Below, piece after piece: positions 1-11,782 of a DNA stretch of 64,000 nucleotides. Under the pieces are notes generated by a model. That model saw nothing but the letters and a program-made list of their open reading frames with translations. It did not search any database and had not been told where the DNA came from. A program made the translations under genes and the position numbers. Numbering within the stretch: position 1 is the stretch's first letter; each line of letters starts with the position of its first letter. The DNA comes from Ypsolopha sequella (lineage: Eukaryota; Arthropoda; Insecta; Lepidoptera; Ypsolophidae), in contig OW203989.1 in assembly GCA_934047225.1 (NCBI GenBank), positions 3,819,977 to 3,883,976 of the forward strand, written 5' to 3'.

Positions 1-385
1 TTTGAAAAAAACAAATGTTTTCTTATTGATTTTCATGATATTTGGTACCTAGAAACGTAAAATTATATTTTCCACTTGTTTCATTTGAGACAAAAATATG
101 TTTGAATACAATATTGAGTCACAATTCACGGAAGTATTATTTATTTTGTGATATTTTTTCAGTAAAACGATATTATTTTGATGGAGCATGAAATATATTT
201 GATGCAATCATCTACACACATTCACAGTAAAGTGGCACTCGCAACACAATATACCTACAGAAACACAATCGAAAGGTGAAAATTATTATCATACTATAAA
301 TTTATGTCCATCTGACATTTATAAATAATTTATAATCGCCATATCTTCAGAACAATATGAATGACAATGGAGAAGAAAAAATAGA
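1..385. other. AT-rich intergenic, nothing recognised
   Basis: No sustained open frame, tandem repeat or terminal inverted repeat was found before the MITE that begins at 386. Confidence 0.5.
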
Positions 386-813
386 TTAAGGCGCTCTTAT
401 CCCAAAATCAGTCATTTCAAAGTCAAATAGAACTTTCAAATATCGTCTAAAACTTCTAAAAAAAAACGCAATATAGTTGAACCTTTATCTAGGTCTTCTA
501 CGCATGTGTTACTCGATCAGATAAACTTTGCTCGATAGAAATAATTCACGAACACAGCATGTAATAAGACCTTTCAAATCATGCCATTTCGATAAATCCA
601 CTCTTTTATTAACGAAACATATCTGGTTATATTGCTCTTTAAATTTTCTAGGTCGACCACGTAAGTGGGTTTTAATAAACATATCCCTTATTTTTAAACA
701 ATTTAAAAACCGATAAAAACAACGAAAAATTACAAAAGTGTGGTTATTTTCTTTACTCCTTACACGTAAAGAAAAAGACAGAGAGTCACTCTTCTGGGAT
801 AAGAGCGCCTTAA
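386..813. mobile_element. TTAA-flanked MITE, family A copy 1
   Basis: The ends are inverted copies: TTAAGGCGCTCTTATCCCA at the left and its complement (ending GAGCGCCTTAA) at the right. TTAA at both ends is the target-site signature of piggyBac-type transposition. A second copy in the opposite orientation lies at 4064-4493 and matches along its whole length. There is no coding capacity, so it is a non-autonomous element of about 428 bp. Confidence 0.8.
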
Positions 814-1495
814 TATGTTTTGGTTATTTACTACTTTCCAAATGTTGTTTTCAGGCTTCAAAACATCCGTGGGCTGTATAAGAGCAATAAAAGAGCTGAA
901 TCGTATGCTGGGATAAGACCTTGTACAGCTCTTACAATGCTACTGTAATGCTCAGGGCTGGTTAATTTGGGGCCCAATTTGACATTACAAGGGCTGTGCA
1001 GAATGTGTAGCCGCTTACTCAGCCCTTGTACAGCAAGCTAATACAGCCCTAAGCATTCAGTTATTCTATAGTTCCGCGACTATAAGGCTGTCTAATAATT
1101 CGAGGCTCCCACTAAGTACGGAACTCTAATCTTTTCCTGTAATCTTTACGTAATCACCTATTACCAGAGAATATAAAGTATTACTACGTAATGCTATTAC
1201 CATGTTTTTTTTTCCATATTTTTCGATCCTCTTGTTTCGGAGATGGTGGGACATGATAACGTTAAAAAACCGGTCAGAATCGCATACCTAGGGTTCCATA
1301 ATTCGACAGTTTTGGAAACAGAAAATTTCATAATAACACCGATTCGGTGTAACACGTTTTATTTTATTGACAGGACTAAACTTAATTTAAATGTTCTGTC
1401 TTTTTCTTTCTGTATCGAAACGACTAAGACAGGACGCTCAAAATAAGGTTAGTCCTGTCAAATAAGTTGAGTTGTGTTGCGCCGAATCGACACCA
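814..1495. other. Intergenic; scattered short palindromic motifs only
   Basis: Around 870-1060 short motifs related to CTGTACAAGGGCTG recur in both orientations. They look like debris of an old element, but no boundaries can be drawn. The open frame at 1243-1446 has no recognisable protein similarity. Confidence 0.35.
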
Positions 1496-1800
1496 TTGTC
1501 ACTTTGTTTTCGTGAATTTCTCAACCAATATATTTTTCCTGTATTCTTTACGTAAGCACATATTACCATGATTTTTTTTCACATTTTTCGGTCCACCAGT
1601 TTCGGAGATAACTATATAGTTTGGTATTATTTACTTGCATCTATTTCGAGAAATCTTCGAAAAACCACAAAGAATGTAGGTCTCCCCCCTTATCTAAAAA
1701 ACTGGTAGATTGAAATATAAGAAAAAAAAAACTTGTAATCTTACATAAAGATTACAGGAAAAATAAAGCGGTTGAGAAATTCACGAAAACAAAATGACAA
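1496..1800. repeat. Inverted repeat (about 60-bp arms)
   Basis: The sequence from 1496 (gtcactttgttttcgtga and onward) returns as its reverse complement ending near 1800. The arms include a shared stretch reading cctgta-tctttacgtaa. Part of the interior (about 1585-1690, with ccaccagtttcgga) recurs near 63325-63385, so it belongs to a dispersed family. Confidence 0.6.
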
Positions 1801-2440
1801 AATTAAATTTTTCATCCGCTACCCCTAGGTACGCAAGTCTGACTCGCACATGACCGCTTTTTTTCTATATTAGACAAATAAAAGAAATACACATGTCACA
1901 AGTTGCTGGCTAATAAAAAACATATTTTCATCCGTCGCGAAGTGTGCTCCTTGAAAGCAGTGGTAACAAAATGTGATGTATTCTTCGGAAATAAGGTACA
2001 TTTTCGACTGGTCCCATAGATCAAACAGCTGAGAGCGACTGAGAGGAAGATTTTTTACCTTGCGGTAGTCCGACAGGTTCTAAACCGGACGAAGCGGTAG
2101 GTACTATTGGTCCAAGACAATTAGACAACTGGGCCAACCAATAATTGCCTCTGTCAAAAGGTAATAAGGTCTTCTCCATTTAACTAATTGTCTTGGAGGC
2201 GCAGTAACTGCTTTTACAAACGCAGAACAATCTAGAATACGATTATCCCTTTTAAATATTTATAGAGTGCATGACAAGATAGAGTGACCTAACCCTAGAA
2301 CATAAACAATAATAATATAGGTATAATAATAATAATATAATTTTATTTCAGACCAAGTCCATCCATTTCAGAACAATGCCAGACTTTGAAAATCATAAGT
2401 TTTGTTGTTTTTTTATAATGTTAACGTACTTATTATTTGA
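1801..2440. other. Intergenic, nothing recognised
   Basis: No gene or bounded repeat was found. A short run of ataataata simple sequence lies near 2310-2340. Confidence 0.4.
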
Positions 2441-2600
2441 TCTGTTAAAAATCATCTAATAAAATATGTTCAGTTTTTTGCTCTGATCTCTATTTGTCAA
2501 ACGGGGAGAAAAAGTGTGTTTGAAGACCGCGTTTCAATGATTATTTCTATTGAGAAGAATTTAATCCAAAAATGTTTCCCAAAATCAAAATGCATATTAT
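2441..2600 (+). repeat. Dispersed repeat, family B fragment
   Basis: The segment containing ggagaaaaagtgtgtttgaa is closely matched at 44700-44810 and more distantly at 35040-35130. It is a diverged fragment of the family whose best-bounded copy is at 34843-35269. Confidence 0.5.
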
Positions 2601-3880
2601 GTAAGTAGTCAAAATGCATTTGAATTTGATTTTAATTTTTTGTGTATTCCATTAAATATTTAGAAAAAAATAGCCCTATTTAATTTACATACCACCTTGA
2701 AAACAATTTCTCTAAGAAAAATAAATCTCAGATGGGGCAGCACTCTAATAAATAACAGAATTACAATATTTTTGTGTGATTTGTGTTGAAATCCTTAACT
2801 TGGAAACCTCTAAATATGATTAAATAAATACTAAATATTATTAAAGTACTAATAAATTAATAATTGCATAGAAAAATCAATAATTAGAAATAAATTCTCT
2901 GAAAAAATAAATCTTAGACTGGGCTTCTAATAATTCGGGACGAAATAATCTTTGTTGAAACGCGCGTGTACCGATTGTGAACTATAACTAGCAGTTCACA
3001 GTTTCACACCCCTCATTTCATGTCATGATGATATATTTATAATTTTTATTTATTTATTTTATCATATATTTTCTTTGTTGCCTTTATTTGCTTGATGTTT
3101 TGTGTGTAGAGATCGGATTCTCTTGGGTGAATCGTAAAATGATTTGAAAGTAGGATGGAGTGTGAGTTTTTTCACGCGTGCAAAAGAGACGGCATTAAAA
3201 CGGAATCATAATATGATTCATCCAAAGCGGCCTTTTTAGAGGACTAGATGCATGTTTACCTAAAGTTAGTTTTTCGATACTAAAGTATAAAGCTGCTTCA
3301 GAAAATATTCTCAACTTTAAAGTAGCGTTCCTAAACGCTTGGGTAAATGTAAAATTTAACTGTCAAAATGAATTTTACGTTTCTGACTGTGTTCCTATAT
3401 ATTACCTATATTGTGATCTCCTTTGTCTTTTGTTGTACTCGTACATAGATGTAGAAGTGTATTATAGATATTCTTTGTCGTAGATTCACGCCTGAGAATT
3501 CAAGTTTGGGAAAATTTTAAACTGTAAAACTTCTATTGGCGGGACTAATGTGGTGAGACATCGGAAAAATAAGCAAACTCGATTCGTGGCGGTTGAAATT
3601 TCGAACAAAGCTCGCACTGCTACATTGCTGTTACGTCAGTCGCTGCGGCTGATGAGTGTGAAAATAGTGTGTTTTTCATTTATTTTATCTCCAATAAAAT
3701 GACTTTCCAAGAACTGAGAAAACCATATCATTTAATATTATTTTGTCTAGAAATTTGTAAATTTTTATACTGTTTCGATAAAAACTGTAGCAGTTATATT
3801 GTTACAAGTGGACAAAAATTTGAGAAATAAGGGTAAACATGGAATTTTCTTGCTTCAATTCTGTTTATTAAAATAAAATT
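2601..3880. other. AT-rich intergenic, nothing recognised
   Basis: No open frame or bounded repeat can be supported. An imperfect inverted motif around gaatcataatatgattc lies near 3203. Confidence 0.4.
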
Positions 3881-4066
3881 CAGGAAAAACCACATCATTA
3901 TTTGTATCAAAATAATAAAATGAAATTCTCCAATCGCGTTTCTGTTTTAACAGATCCCTAGAGGAAGATTTCAAAAATAATATACTATTTTTTCAAAATT
4001 ATACATTATTTACCGAAGTAGATATAGAAGTTCTGAAATTGTCGATTTTTTTTTCGTAGCGCCTTA
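3881..4066 (+). repeat. Family B 3' end fragment
   Basis: The stretch with cgcgtttctgttttaaca and the following poly-T tract matches 35125-35269. It runs into CGCCTTAA at 4060-4067, exactly where MITE family A copy 2 begins, so the two elements share or abut one TTAA. Confidence 0.5.
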
Positions 4067-4493
4067 AGGCGCTGTTATCCCAGAAGGGTGACTCTCTGTC
4101 TTTTTCTTTACGTGTAAGGAGTAAAGAAAATAACCTCACTTTTGTAATTTTTCGTTGTTTTTATCGGTTTTTAAATTGTTTAAAATAAGGGATATGATTA
4201 TTAAAACCCACTTACGTGGTCGACCTAGAAAATTTAAAGAGCAATATTACCAGATATGTTTCGTTAATAAAAGAGTGGAATTATGGAAATGACATGATTT
4301 GAAAGGTCTTATTACATGCTGTGTTCGTGAATTATTTCTATCGAGCAAAGTTTATCTGATCGTGTAACACATGCGTGGAAGACCTAGATAAAGGTTCGAA
4401 CTATATTACGTATTTTTTTTTTGAAGTTTTAGACGATATTTGAAAGTTCTATTTTACTCTGAAATTACTGATTTTGGGATAAGAGCGCCTTAA
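4064..4493. mobile_element. TTAA-flanked MITE, family A copy 2
   Basis: Inverted-orientation copy of 386-813 with the same terminal repeats (one mismatch in the left repeat: GCGCTGTTATCCCA) and TTAA at both ends. Length is about 430 bp with no coding capacity. Confidence 0.8.
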
Positions 4494-4621
4494 ATAAGCC
4501 AGATAAAACGGCTTTGAATTGAAGGTTTATTGAACAACTTCGGTGGTTGTGGAACGGGTGACAGTTAATATTTACCTTTGGAATGCAACCCAAATAGGTA
4601 AATACATATATACATATATAT

Positions 4622-4995
4622 GCATGGGCGGAGGTAGGCATGTATTTATATATGTAACCTATTAGTATGTAGTATATAGGATGGGATTTGGTCGGCCGCC
4701 TGGATTCGTGCTGGGGGCTCGGTTGGTGATCGATCATTGAACCTTGTTCCTGGTCCCTGGCCGGTTCTCCGGTATGGATTCGGGCTGTTGATTGGATTTC
4801 ACCTTGTATAGTTGTATAATATATATTTTACTATATTTTTATATAATTTTAATCGTATATATATTGCTACATAAATTAAATAAACCTTTAATCTAGTTCA
4901 TGTAAATTTATTATTTTATTACATATATTTTTATAAGATTAAATTTTGACTTGTGAAACGTGTATACCTACTTTGCAAAATAAACTATTTGAATT
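4622..4995 (+). mobile_element. 5'-truncated LINE, 3' untranslated end
   Basis: From gggcggaggtaggcatgt onward this is nearly identical to the 3' end of the LINE at 17136-18060. It ends in an AT-rich tail with aaataaac. The upstream boundary is an at/ac simple repeat at about 4600-4622. It is a dead-on-arrival retrotransposon copy. Confidence 0.7.
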
Positions 4996-5216
4996 ATGAA
5001 TTAAAATTCGAATTTGAATTTGCATCCAGTTCTAAATAAATATTATTCTATTCTACAGAATACTGAATTTGTCAAACCCGGAATCGAGGTATTTTTCCGG
5101 TACAAAAGTGCGTTCTGTGTTAGCCATGACTTAGCCACGAAACAGACCACCCATCGTCTAGTCTGGGAGCCACTAAAATTCAAGTTATATGTGTTAACCC
5201 ATGTGTCTGAAATATA

Positions 5217-6510
5217 CGAGGGGAGGCTGAAAAGTAACCTACCTAACTATGAAAGAAAAGACGTAACTGGATAGTTTTTTTTTATTTTTCTATATAGTCC
5301 TCTGCTAGTAAAATGCACTTATTAAATTTTTCAAATATTGAATTTAAGCCATTAAAAAAAAAAAAACGGTTTGTCGTCAAAATAGTCAGAAACCGCTGCC
5401 TTCATTTCGTCATCGGTCATAAATCTTCGTCGCCTGAGGTCTTTCTTGAGAAGTCTAAACAGAAAATAGTCACAGGGGGCTAGATCTGGACTATAAGGGG
5501 GGTGGTCAATGGTTTCGAAGCCATTGTCTTTAATTGCTAGCTTTGTTGTGCGTGCGGTATGCACTGGTGCGTTATCGTGCAAAATCAGAATTCCTTTGCT
5601 TAGTTTACCTCGCCGTTTTTCTTTTATTGTCTCTCTTAGTTGATATAATAAGTTTGAGTAATAATCAGCATTCATTGTAGTTTTTTTCGGTAAATAATCT
5701 ATGAGCAAAATCCCTTCTGTGTCCCAAAAGATTGTAGCCGTAAGTTTACCGGCCGATGGACAGACCTTAAATTTCCGAGGCGGCTTCTCATCCTTAAATT
5801 TCCACTGTAACGACTTTTGCTTACTTTCCGGGTCCCATTGTCGAATCCAAGTCTCATCACATGTTACAATTCTAGAAATTATTTCTTCCTCTTTCCCTCG
5901 ACTCATGTCCAAAAACTCTTCGCAACATTTGACACGCCTCTCCATGTCAAATGCAGTCAACATTCTAGGGACCCAACGTGCACTAACCTTGGACATGTTC
6001 AAATGCTCATGAATTATTTCATTGACTCGCTCTTTACTGACGCCCACATCTCTAGCTATCTCCCACTGCTTCACTCGTCGGTCCTCTAATATATATTTTT
6101 TTCACCCTGGCTACATTTTCATCGGTGACGGCCGAAACTGGTCTTCCGCTACGAGGATCATCTTCGAGGCTCTCACGACCTAATTTAAACTGCCTTGACC
6201 AAAACTTTATAACAAATTCGGAAGATCACGAACTGCCAAACACACGTGACATACGCTGTCTGATCTCCGAAGGCGTATTCCCTTCTTTAGTCAAAAACTT
6301 AATCACCGCACGCTGCTCGATTTTATCCATTTTCACTTTTTCTACCGACATGTTCGAAACAATTGTAGGAGACAAATAAACGTGATGAAATAAACAAATG
6401 AATGTAATACATTTTGAAAATAGAATAACAAACGAATATAAATCCATACCAGCCAGCATTATTTTTGAATATATTTCTGACCAAGGAGATTACATATCAG
6501 CCGCCCTACG
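5217..6510 (-). mobile_element. mariner transposon relic
   Basis: The left terminal repeat (CGAGGGGAGGCTGAAAAG, 5217) and a degraded right one (ATCAGCCGCCCTACG region, about 6489-6510) flank a transposase on the minus strand. TA dinucleotides sit immediately outside both ends (5215-5216 and 6511-6512). The length of about 1.29 kb is normal for mariner. Confidence 0.85.
5352..6415 (-). pseudogene. mariner transposase (broken)
   Basis: The longest open piece (6074 down to 5352, 240 residues) is the catalytic half of a mariner transposase. It has VTCDETW with the first catalytic Asp, LHDNAPVH with the second, and YSPDLAPCDYF with the mariner-type third Asp, giving a D-D-D triad. The N-terminal helix-turn-helix half lies upstream (6459-6226) in another frame, beginning MDKIEQRAVIKF. 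Two lesions separate the halves: a TGA about 150 bases into the gene and a frameshift in the AAAAAATATATATT tract near 6090. A 13-base homopolymer at 5354-5366 disrupts the C-terminus with an early stop. It therefore cannot make full-length transposase. It is similar to the mariners common in Lepidoptera. Confidence 0.9.
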
Positions 6511-6512
6511 TA

Positions 6513-7110
6513 TTATTAGTACTTTACGTGTATCTTAGATTTTAAGCTTAAATTCTTGTAACTCGTACTGTACTCCCTTCTTGCGAAATAAATTATATTC
6601 TATTCTATTCTACATATTTTTGTATTTGTATTTTTTTTGTACTTCGAACTTTAGGTAAATAAATAGGTACTGTGACATGCAGTCACTCTTCGCTGGATCT
6701 AGCAGGATATTTCTCGAATGATACGACTTTGCTTCGCTTTGAGTTCTTGTTTTATTTCTTTTTTCATATATTCTCGCTAATTAACAAATGCACACATTAA
6801 GGAAGGGGAGCTCTGAAATTCGTAGGGCACTCGCTTATCGTGCCGGAGGTATTTTACTTCTCGAGGACTCTTAGAAGGAATCTTATGGAGAGTCAACTTC
6901 TCCTCACCAGGACTCTAGAAGAAATATAGCTCGTGTTTTGTTTGAAAGATGTTTTATACTGGATCTGTATCTATTTTTGGAAATAAATCAGTCAATACGA
7001 CGTATGTCGATCCATAAAGGTTATCGATTGCCAATTAAACACACACAAATAGTCCTTTAACCTACCTAATAAGACCTAACCTTACCTAAACCTAACATAT
7101 TGCCTAGCTA
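6513..7110. other. Intergenic, nothing recognised
   Basis: Contains a tattctattctattct simple repeat near 6595 and an acctaaccttacctaaacctaac stretch near 7070-7095. No gene is seen. Confidence 0.4.
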
Positions 7111-7733
7111 TACAGTGTGTCCCTCGTACAAGTGCACATCCGAAAGTAGGTGAAACTAGATCTAAATAGGTATATCAACAAAAACAAGGAAAAAAAATAT
7201 TTTTGTTTTTTTTTTAATCTTGTAAAAATAGAAATACTCCACCTGGGTATCTTTGTATGGGACGCGATCGCAGTGCCTTCGTTAACCGCTCGTAGAAAAT
7301 ATTGATAGAACGTTGTATTTTTTTTGTTAGAAAGATAATAGAATAGGCAATGATAAATAGGAATAAAAGTATAGTGAAACGGGGACATTATTTTGAAAAA
7401 AATTACTATTACTGGAAAAAAGACGGAAAAATTAAAGAAATAATCTTTTAGGATATTATTTTTATGGTAATGGTAGTTGATTATGTTTTGTTTTTGATTT
7501 GGTATGCAACGTCTATTCTTAAGGATTATAACAGTTTTATTTCATTGCATTACTTGCGATAGATCAAAAGTTATGATATATTTTATACATAGTCTCCATG
7601 GTAGACAAAAACAATTTTAAAACCTAAATTTACGAAACAAAGATTTTCTAAAAAAAAAGTCATTTTTTGTCGATAAAATAAGGTCTACTTTCACCCCTTT
7701 TCGGATGTGCACTTGTACGAGGGACACACTGTA
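7111..7733. mobile_element. MITE with 35-bp perfect terminal inverted repeats
   Basis: Both ends carry TACAGTGTGTCCCTCGTA continuing through CAAGTGCACATCCGAAA, perfect over 35 bases (7111-7145 and 7699-7733). A looser match extends to about 55. The terminal TA suggests Tc1/mariner-type insertion. The 623-bp interior has no transposase. Confidence 0.8.
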
Positions 7734-7775
7734 TGTTACAGTATGGTTACAGTACATCCGATTGTCCGTTCTCTA

Positions 7776-8334
7776 CAGTAGAGCCATCGAGTGATGGCGC
7801 CTATGACGTTTAAATGCCTACAAAGTATGGTAATTATTTATAAGCAAGTGTGAATTAAAAAATGTAATACTTCATTGTTGATAGTGATGTACTACTTGTT
7901 TCGGTTATTATATTTCGATTTGAATGTTGCTTTATTGTGCAATTGAATTCGTATAGAAACAAAGTTTTTTTTTTTTAAAGTTTCTCATGTTTTATAGGTC
8001 GTGTTTGAGTTCGCCAAGTTACGCAATAATATTTAATTAAAAACAAAACAATGACGAAGTTAAACTAAACGAAAATAAATGATAGTAAAATACTTTTTTC
8101 GATTTAGATATTTAAACATCTCTTGGGGGCCCCGGGGCACTACACCGCATAGCCCTCCGATAGCTAAGCCACTGGTTTTGGCACATTTTCCTTTTGTATC
8201 ATTATGTTGAATGTTGAATGACGTGTCTAATGTTGAGTAAACTCACACTTGATTTTTATTTTTAACCGAAATTTGAAATGTACCTCATCACTAAATGCAG
8301 CTGTCATAAGTGCCATCACTCAGTGGCTCTACTT
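7776..8334. mobile_element. TA-flanked MITE, family C
   Basis: The left end (C)AGTAGAGCCATCGAGTGATGG and the complement of the right end (AAGTAGAGCCACTGAGTGATGG) match over about 30 bp. TA dinucleotides flank both ends (7774-7775 and 8335-8336). A second partial copy in opposite orientation lies near 63600-63735, sharing atgacgtttaaatgc and the motif for 'aatgtaatacttcattgttg'. Confidence 0.7.
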
Positions 8335-8659
8335 TAGCTATCACATGTTCATGTAACGTTTAAACTTCATACCTTTAGATACCTAACAAACTTATCTTGC
8401 AGAGTGTTAAAACGTGCACCTTTGAGCATGTGATCACAAATTGTAATACAATGGGTAAATGATACAGAACAGGTAAATGCATACACACATACTGTTTTAT
8501 TATCAAACTGTTGACATAGAAAAGGTGATACATACATGTATTAGAATGTATTAGGAGCATATCTATTCAGAATATAATTAACTACGACGACGACGCGAAC
8601 GTAGAGAAAAGTATACGAATATCTCTACATTTTTAAATGCCATTGTGAACACATAAACC
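8335..8659. other. Intergenic, nothing recognised
   Basis: AT-rich sequence between a MITE and a SINE cluster. Open frames here have no recognisable similarity. Confidence 0.35.
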
Positions 8660-8875
8660 ACATCGCCACGACATATTATACCCGAGGGGGTGACAATTGT
8701 TCGAAATCTCACTGAAACAGTCAACACTCGTACACCCTCTTTTGACCGATGATTTTTTCGTCCCACCGTGACAGGGGGTGAGAATTGTCGTTGTACTTCG
8801 GCCCGAAAATACACGCTTTTTTGCAGGTTTACCCCTCGGTGTTTTCCTTCACCGTTCAGCAGGTGATACAAGATA
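8660..8875 (-). mobile_element. SINE copy, truncated (no tRNA head)
   Basis: Matches the body of the SINE at 8893-9205 (motifs cccgagggggtg, tgttttccttcaccgttc) but lacks the tRNA-like head that would lie at its right side. The body is diverged. Confidence 0.6.
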
Positions 8876-8892
8876 AATAAATAAATATATCG

Positions 8893-9205
8893 TCACAACA
8901 TGAATCCCCGAGGGGGTGTCAGAGGTGTTCCGAATGTGAACTGTGAAATGCAAGTCACAGTCCACACTCGATACCCGCGTTTCACCGACGATTATTAATC
9001 CCAACGTGATGGGTGGTGAACAGAAGTATGGCGATAGGGCTTTTTAGGACATGCAGGTTTCCTTACAATGTTTTCCTTCACCGTTCCGCAAGTGAGGTAA
9101 GAACAAAGCACATGAATTCCAAAAAACCCATTGGGGGATCGAACCTGGATCTCAAGATTGAGAAGCCAGCGTTTTACACCTAGGCTACCGCTGCTCTTTT
9201 TTTAT
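8893..9205 (-). mobile_element. tRNA-derived SINE
   Basis: Read on the minus strand, the head (about 9205-9130) is tRNA-like: an A-box region AGCGGTAGCCTAGGTG and a B-box GGTTCGATCCC. The body contains cgtcacaacatgaatccc and gtgaactgtgaaatgcaa. Related copies lie at 28010-28260, 36186-36457 and 51118-51230, all in the same orientation. Confidence 0.75.
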
Positions 9206-10678
9206 TGATATATGAATAATAATATAATATAACAAATACTATGGGTATAATTTTCGAAAATCTCATAGTCTATGATTGGTTGCATGCTGGAACTGTAGGA
9301 TTCGAACTGAGAGTCCGGCGGCGTCCTGCCGATTGCTTCTAATAGGCAATTAAATGCATCACAAAGTTCCGTAAACGGATTAAGCTTTTAGAGGCGTTAA
9401 TCGGGTAATCGGTGATAATATGTTCCGTGGGTGAAACTTTCAAGGCTTCAAAAAGGTCATTACCCCGGTCAGGCCTCGACCTCTTCTACACAGAAACAGC
9501 CTCAAATCTCTCTGACTTCAAAACAATCAGAATTATCACAAAATCCTCGCGTAAAATTCCACTGCAAACACGGCTGGGATTTTGATATCTTTATGCTCGA
9601 TTGTACGTCTTCATACGTGACACAGAAACTCTTATCTCAGCTGATAGCTCGCAGCATTCAGTGTCAGGTCTCCTGTGGGAACAGACGTGTGGGAAAACTG
9701 TGCTTTTTGTGAGAAAACCCTGCAAAAGTTTAGAAATAGTGCCCGAAAATGCGGTGCCACGGCGCGGGGCCGGGTGGCGGAGCAGGTCGCCTCTCTCGGC
9801 TCTAAAGTCGGAGACTTATGGCTTCATGCTGGTTGGTTTGGTGCACATAATCGCTCAGTCTGTGAACGTCAGCGCACGTATTCTGTGCCGTTTCGCTTCC
9901 GAGTGTTGAAAAAAAAAAAAAAGCAGTGAATTACCAGTGAACAGCTGATTGTGTACGAACTGAGGCCAGTGACTCTTATTTCGTAGATAGATACTGTTGC
10001 AGTAAAGGTAGGACGTTACATTTTTATATAAATTAACTGGCATAAGAGGTTAAGTAAACATGGTCATTGGTTGGTTTCTATCACGACAGAGTTTGTTTAA
10101 TCTCGGTAAATTAGCTCTCTATCAGTTATGAATGTTATTTATGCGACATGGGTTTAACATTATGTGACGTGGTTTCTGTGAGTTTTCATTCAGCGTCAGT
10201 GATTTTTACTGAATGATTCATGCATGTTTGAGCAATGCCATTGTTATCGCAACTTGTTAGCTATTTACATCCTATTTTGTGGCATTTTACTCGTTTATAA
10301 AGTTTTTGCTAAACGCTGCACAAACATCGGTTTTTATTTATCATGCAAACTTCTGTCACCGGAACTCGCGTTAGATATTTATATAATAAAATATGTTAAT
10401 AACATTTAAACATAAACATTACATTAAAATAACTTCATTGACCTTACATCGAAGCCATCGTCGTTTTCATGAGTGGTAAAAACTAATAGATATATTTCTG
10501 GGAATGTACTCATACCTAGTCTATGTATGGCTTCATTTCTAAGAAAATTAGAAAACAGTGCGGCTGTCAGTCAGTACACTGTATGTATATTTAGGAAGTA
10601 GAACAATTGGCAGTTTTTATAAGCTGCAAGAGGAGTTGGTTTTAATTTTAAAATACACAACCTTCACGCTCTGTCTGA
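9206..10678. other. Intergenic with a GC-rich patch at 9740-9900
   Basis: The GC-rich patch (CGGCGCGGGGCCGGGTGG region) stands out from the AT-rich surroundings. It is followed by TCAGTC (9855-9860, arthropod initiator-like) and by a donor-like AAAG|GTAGG at about 10007. It may be a promoter plus non-coding first exon, but nothing ties it to a gene. The several open frames over 9431-9929 overlap in different frames and have no recognisable similarity. Confidence 0.25.
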
Positions 10679-10990
10679 ATACTTTCTACGGTCTCCTTCC
10701 AGACTTACACAAGTCTAACAAATACTTTTTACGGTCTCCTCCCAGTTTTACACAAGTTTAACAAATACTTTCTACGATCTCCTCCCAGATTTACAAAAGT
10801 CTAACAGATACTTTCTACGGTCTCCTCCGAGGCATACAAAAGTCTAACAAATACCTACTTTCTACGGTCTCCTCCCAGTTTTACAAAAGTCTAACAAATA
10901 CTTTCTACGGTCTCCTCCCAGATTTATAAAAGTCTAACAGATACTTTCTACGGTCTCCTCCTAATCTTATAAAACTCTAACAAATACTTC
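10679..10990 (+). repeat. 43-bp tandem repeat, about 7 copies
   Basis: The unit begins ACTTTCTACGGTCTCCTC, continues through CCCAGATTTACAAAAG, and ends TCTAACAAAT. Copies differ by a few substitutions, and one carries a 4-base insertion (tacctact at about 10855). Confidence 0.85.
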
Positions 10991-11659
10991 TCAGTACTAC
11001 AAATAAATACTTGTGTTTTATTGTGTTTCTTCCCAGATCAATAAATTTTTAAAAAATCGTCAGTACAAACTAAATAGGTAATTTGTATCCTCTATGTGTC
11101 TAATAATGATCCAAAGAAGGATTGTCATCTACTTCTGTATAGATATCATCTATACCTAAAAGGTTTCCGTTTTTCCATGGAACCCTGGAAAGAAGCAGTC
11201 TATCTGTTTTCCTGTTCACAGTAATTTATGCCATCCATACATACCTACAGCTAGGTATAAACTACAGTATTGGTTTGAACAAGGTCTGGCGGTCTGGCTG
11301 ATGTCGCCGTGTTCATTTTTTTAATCGATAAAATAACTATTGTTATTCTATCCGCTGTTGGTCGGGGAATCGTTTTTTTATCGACCGTCCCTAAAAATCT
11401 TCAAGGAATTTTCGGGTCCTGCTGTCTGTTCTGTACACATGCATATCAAGGTCTGTATTTGACTACCTCTACGGGGAGACTTTATTAATCTTTATTACAT
11501 CAATTGTGATATTTGTCAGGCAATTATGTCGCTTGCCATAATTATGTTTATGACTTTTCAGTCCGTCTGTCTGTTATAAGTACCTAAAAGAAGATATTAC
11601 AGCATCATGAAATCATGATGGTAGTCCATATTTCGCACAAATAATATAGGTACTCATAC
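10991..11659. other. Intergenic, nothing recognised
   Basis: No gene or repeat boundary is visible. Confidence 0.4.
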
Positions 11660-11782
11660 CGTGCGGTCCGAAATAGAATTACATCGATAAAAGCTATGAA
11701 TGAATTAAAGCGTGAGCGATGACTGGTCAGTAATTTGTGAGCTAGCAAACGATGTGAAAGATAGCTTATGATTCGGACCGCA
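11660..11782. mobile_element. Diverged relative of the 98-bp palindromic MITE (family D)
   Basis: The left end GTGCGGTCCGAAATAGAATTA matches the terminal repeat of family D and the right end is CGGACCGCAT. The interior differs from the 98-bp copies. Confidence 0.45.

Noticed and set aside
5701..6089. Plus-strand open frames over the mariner
   Set aside because: Antisense shadows of the transposase.
9431..9929. Three overlapping open frames of 84-102 codons
   Set aside because: Different frames over the same DNA, no recognisable domain, and ends in a poly-A tract.
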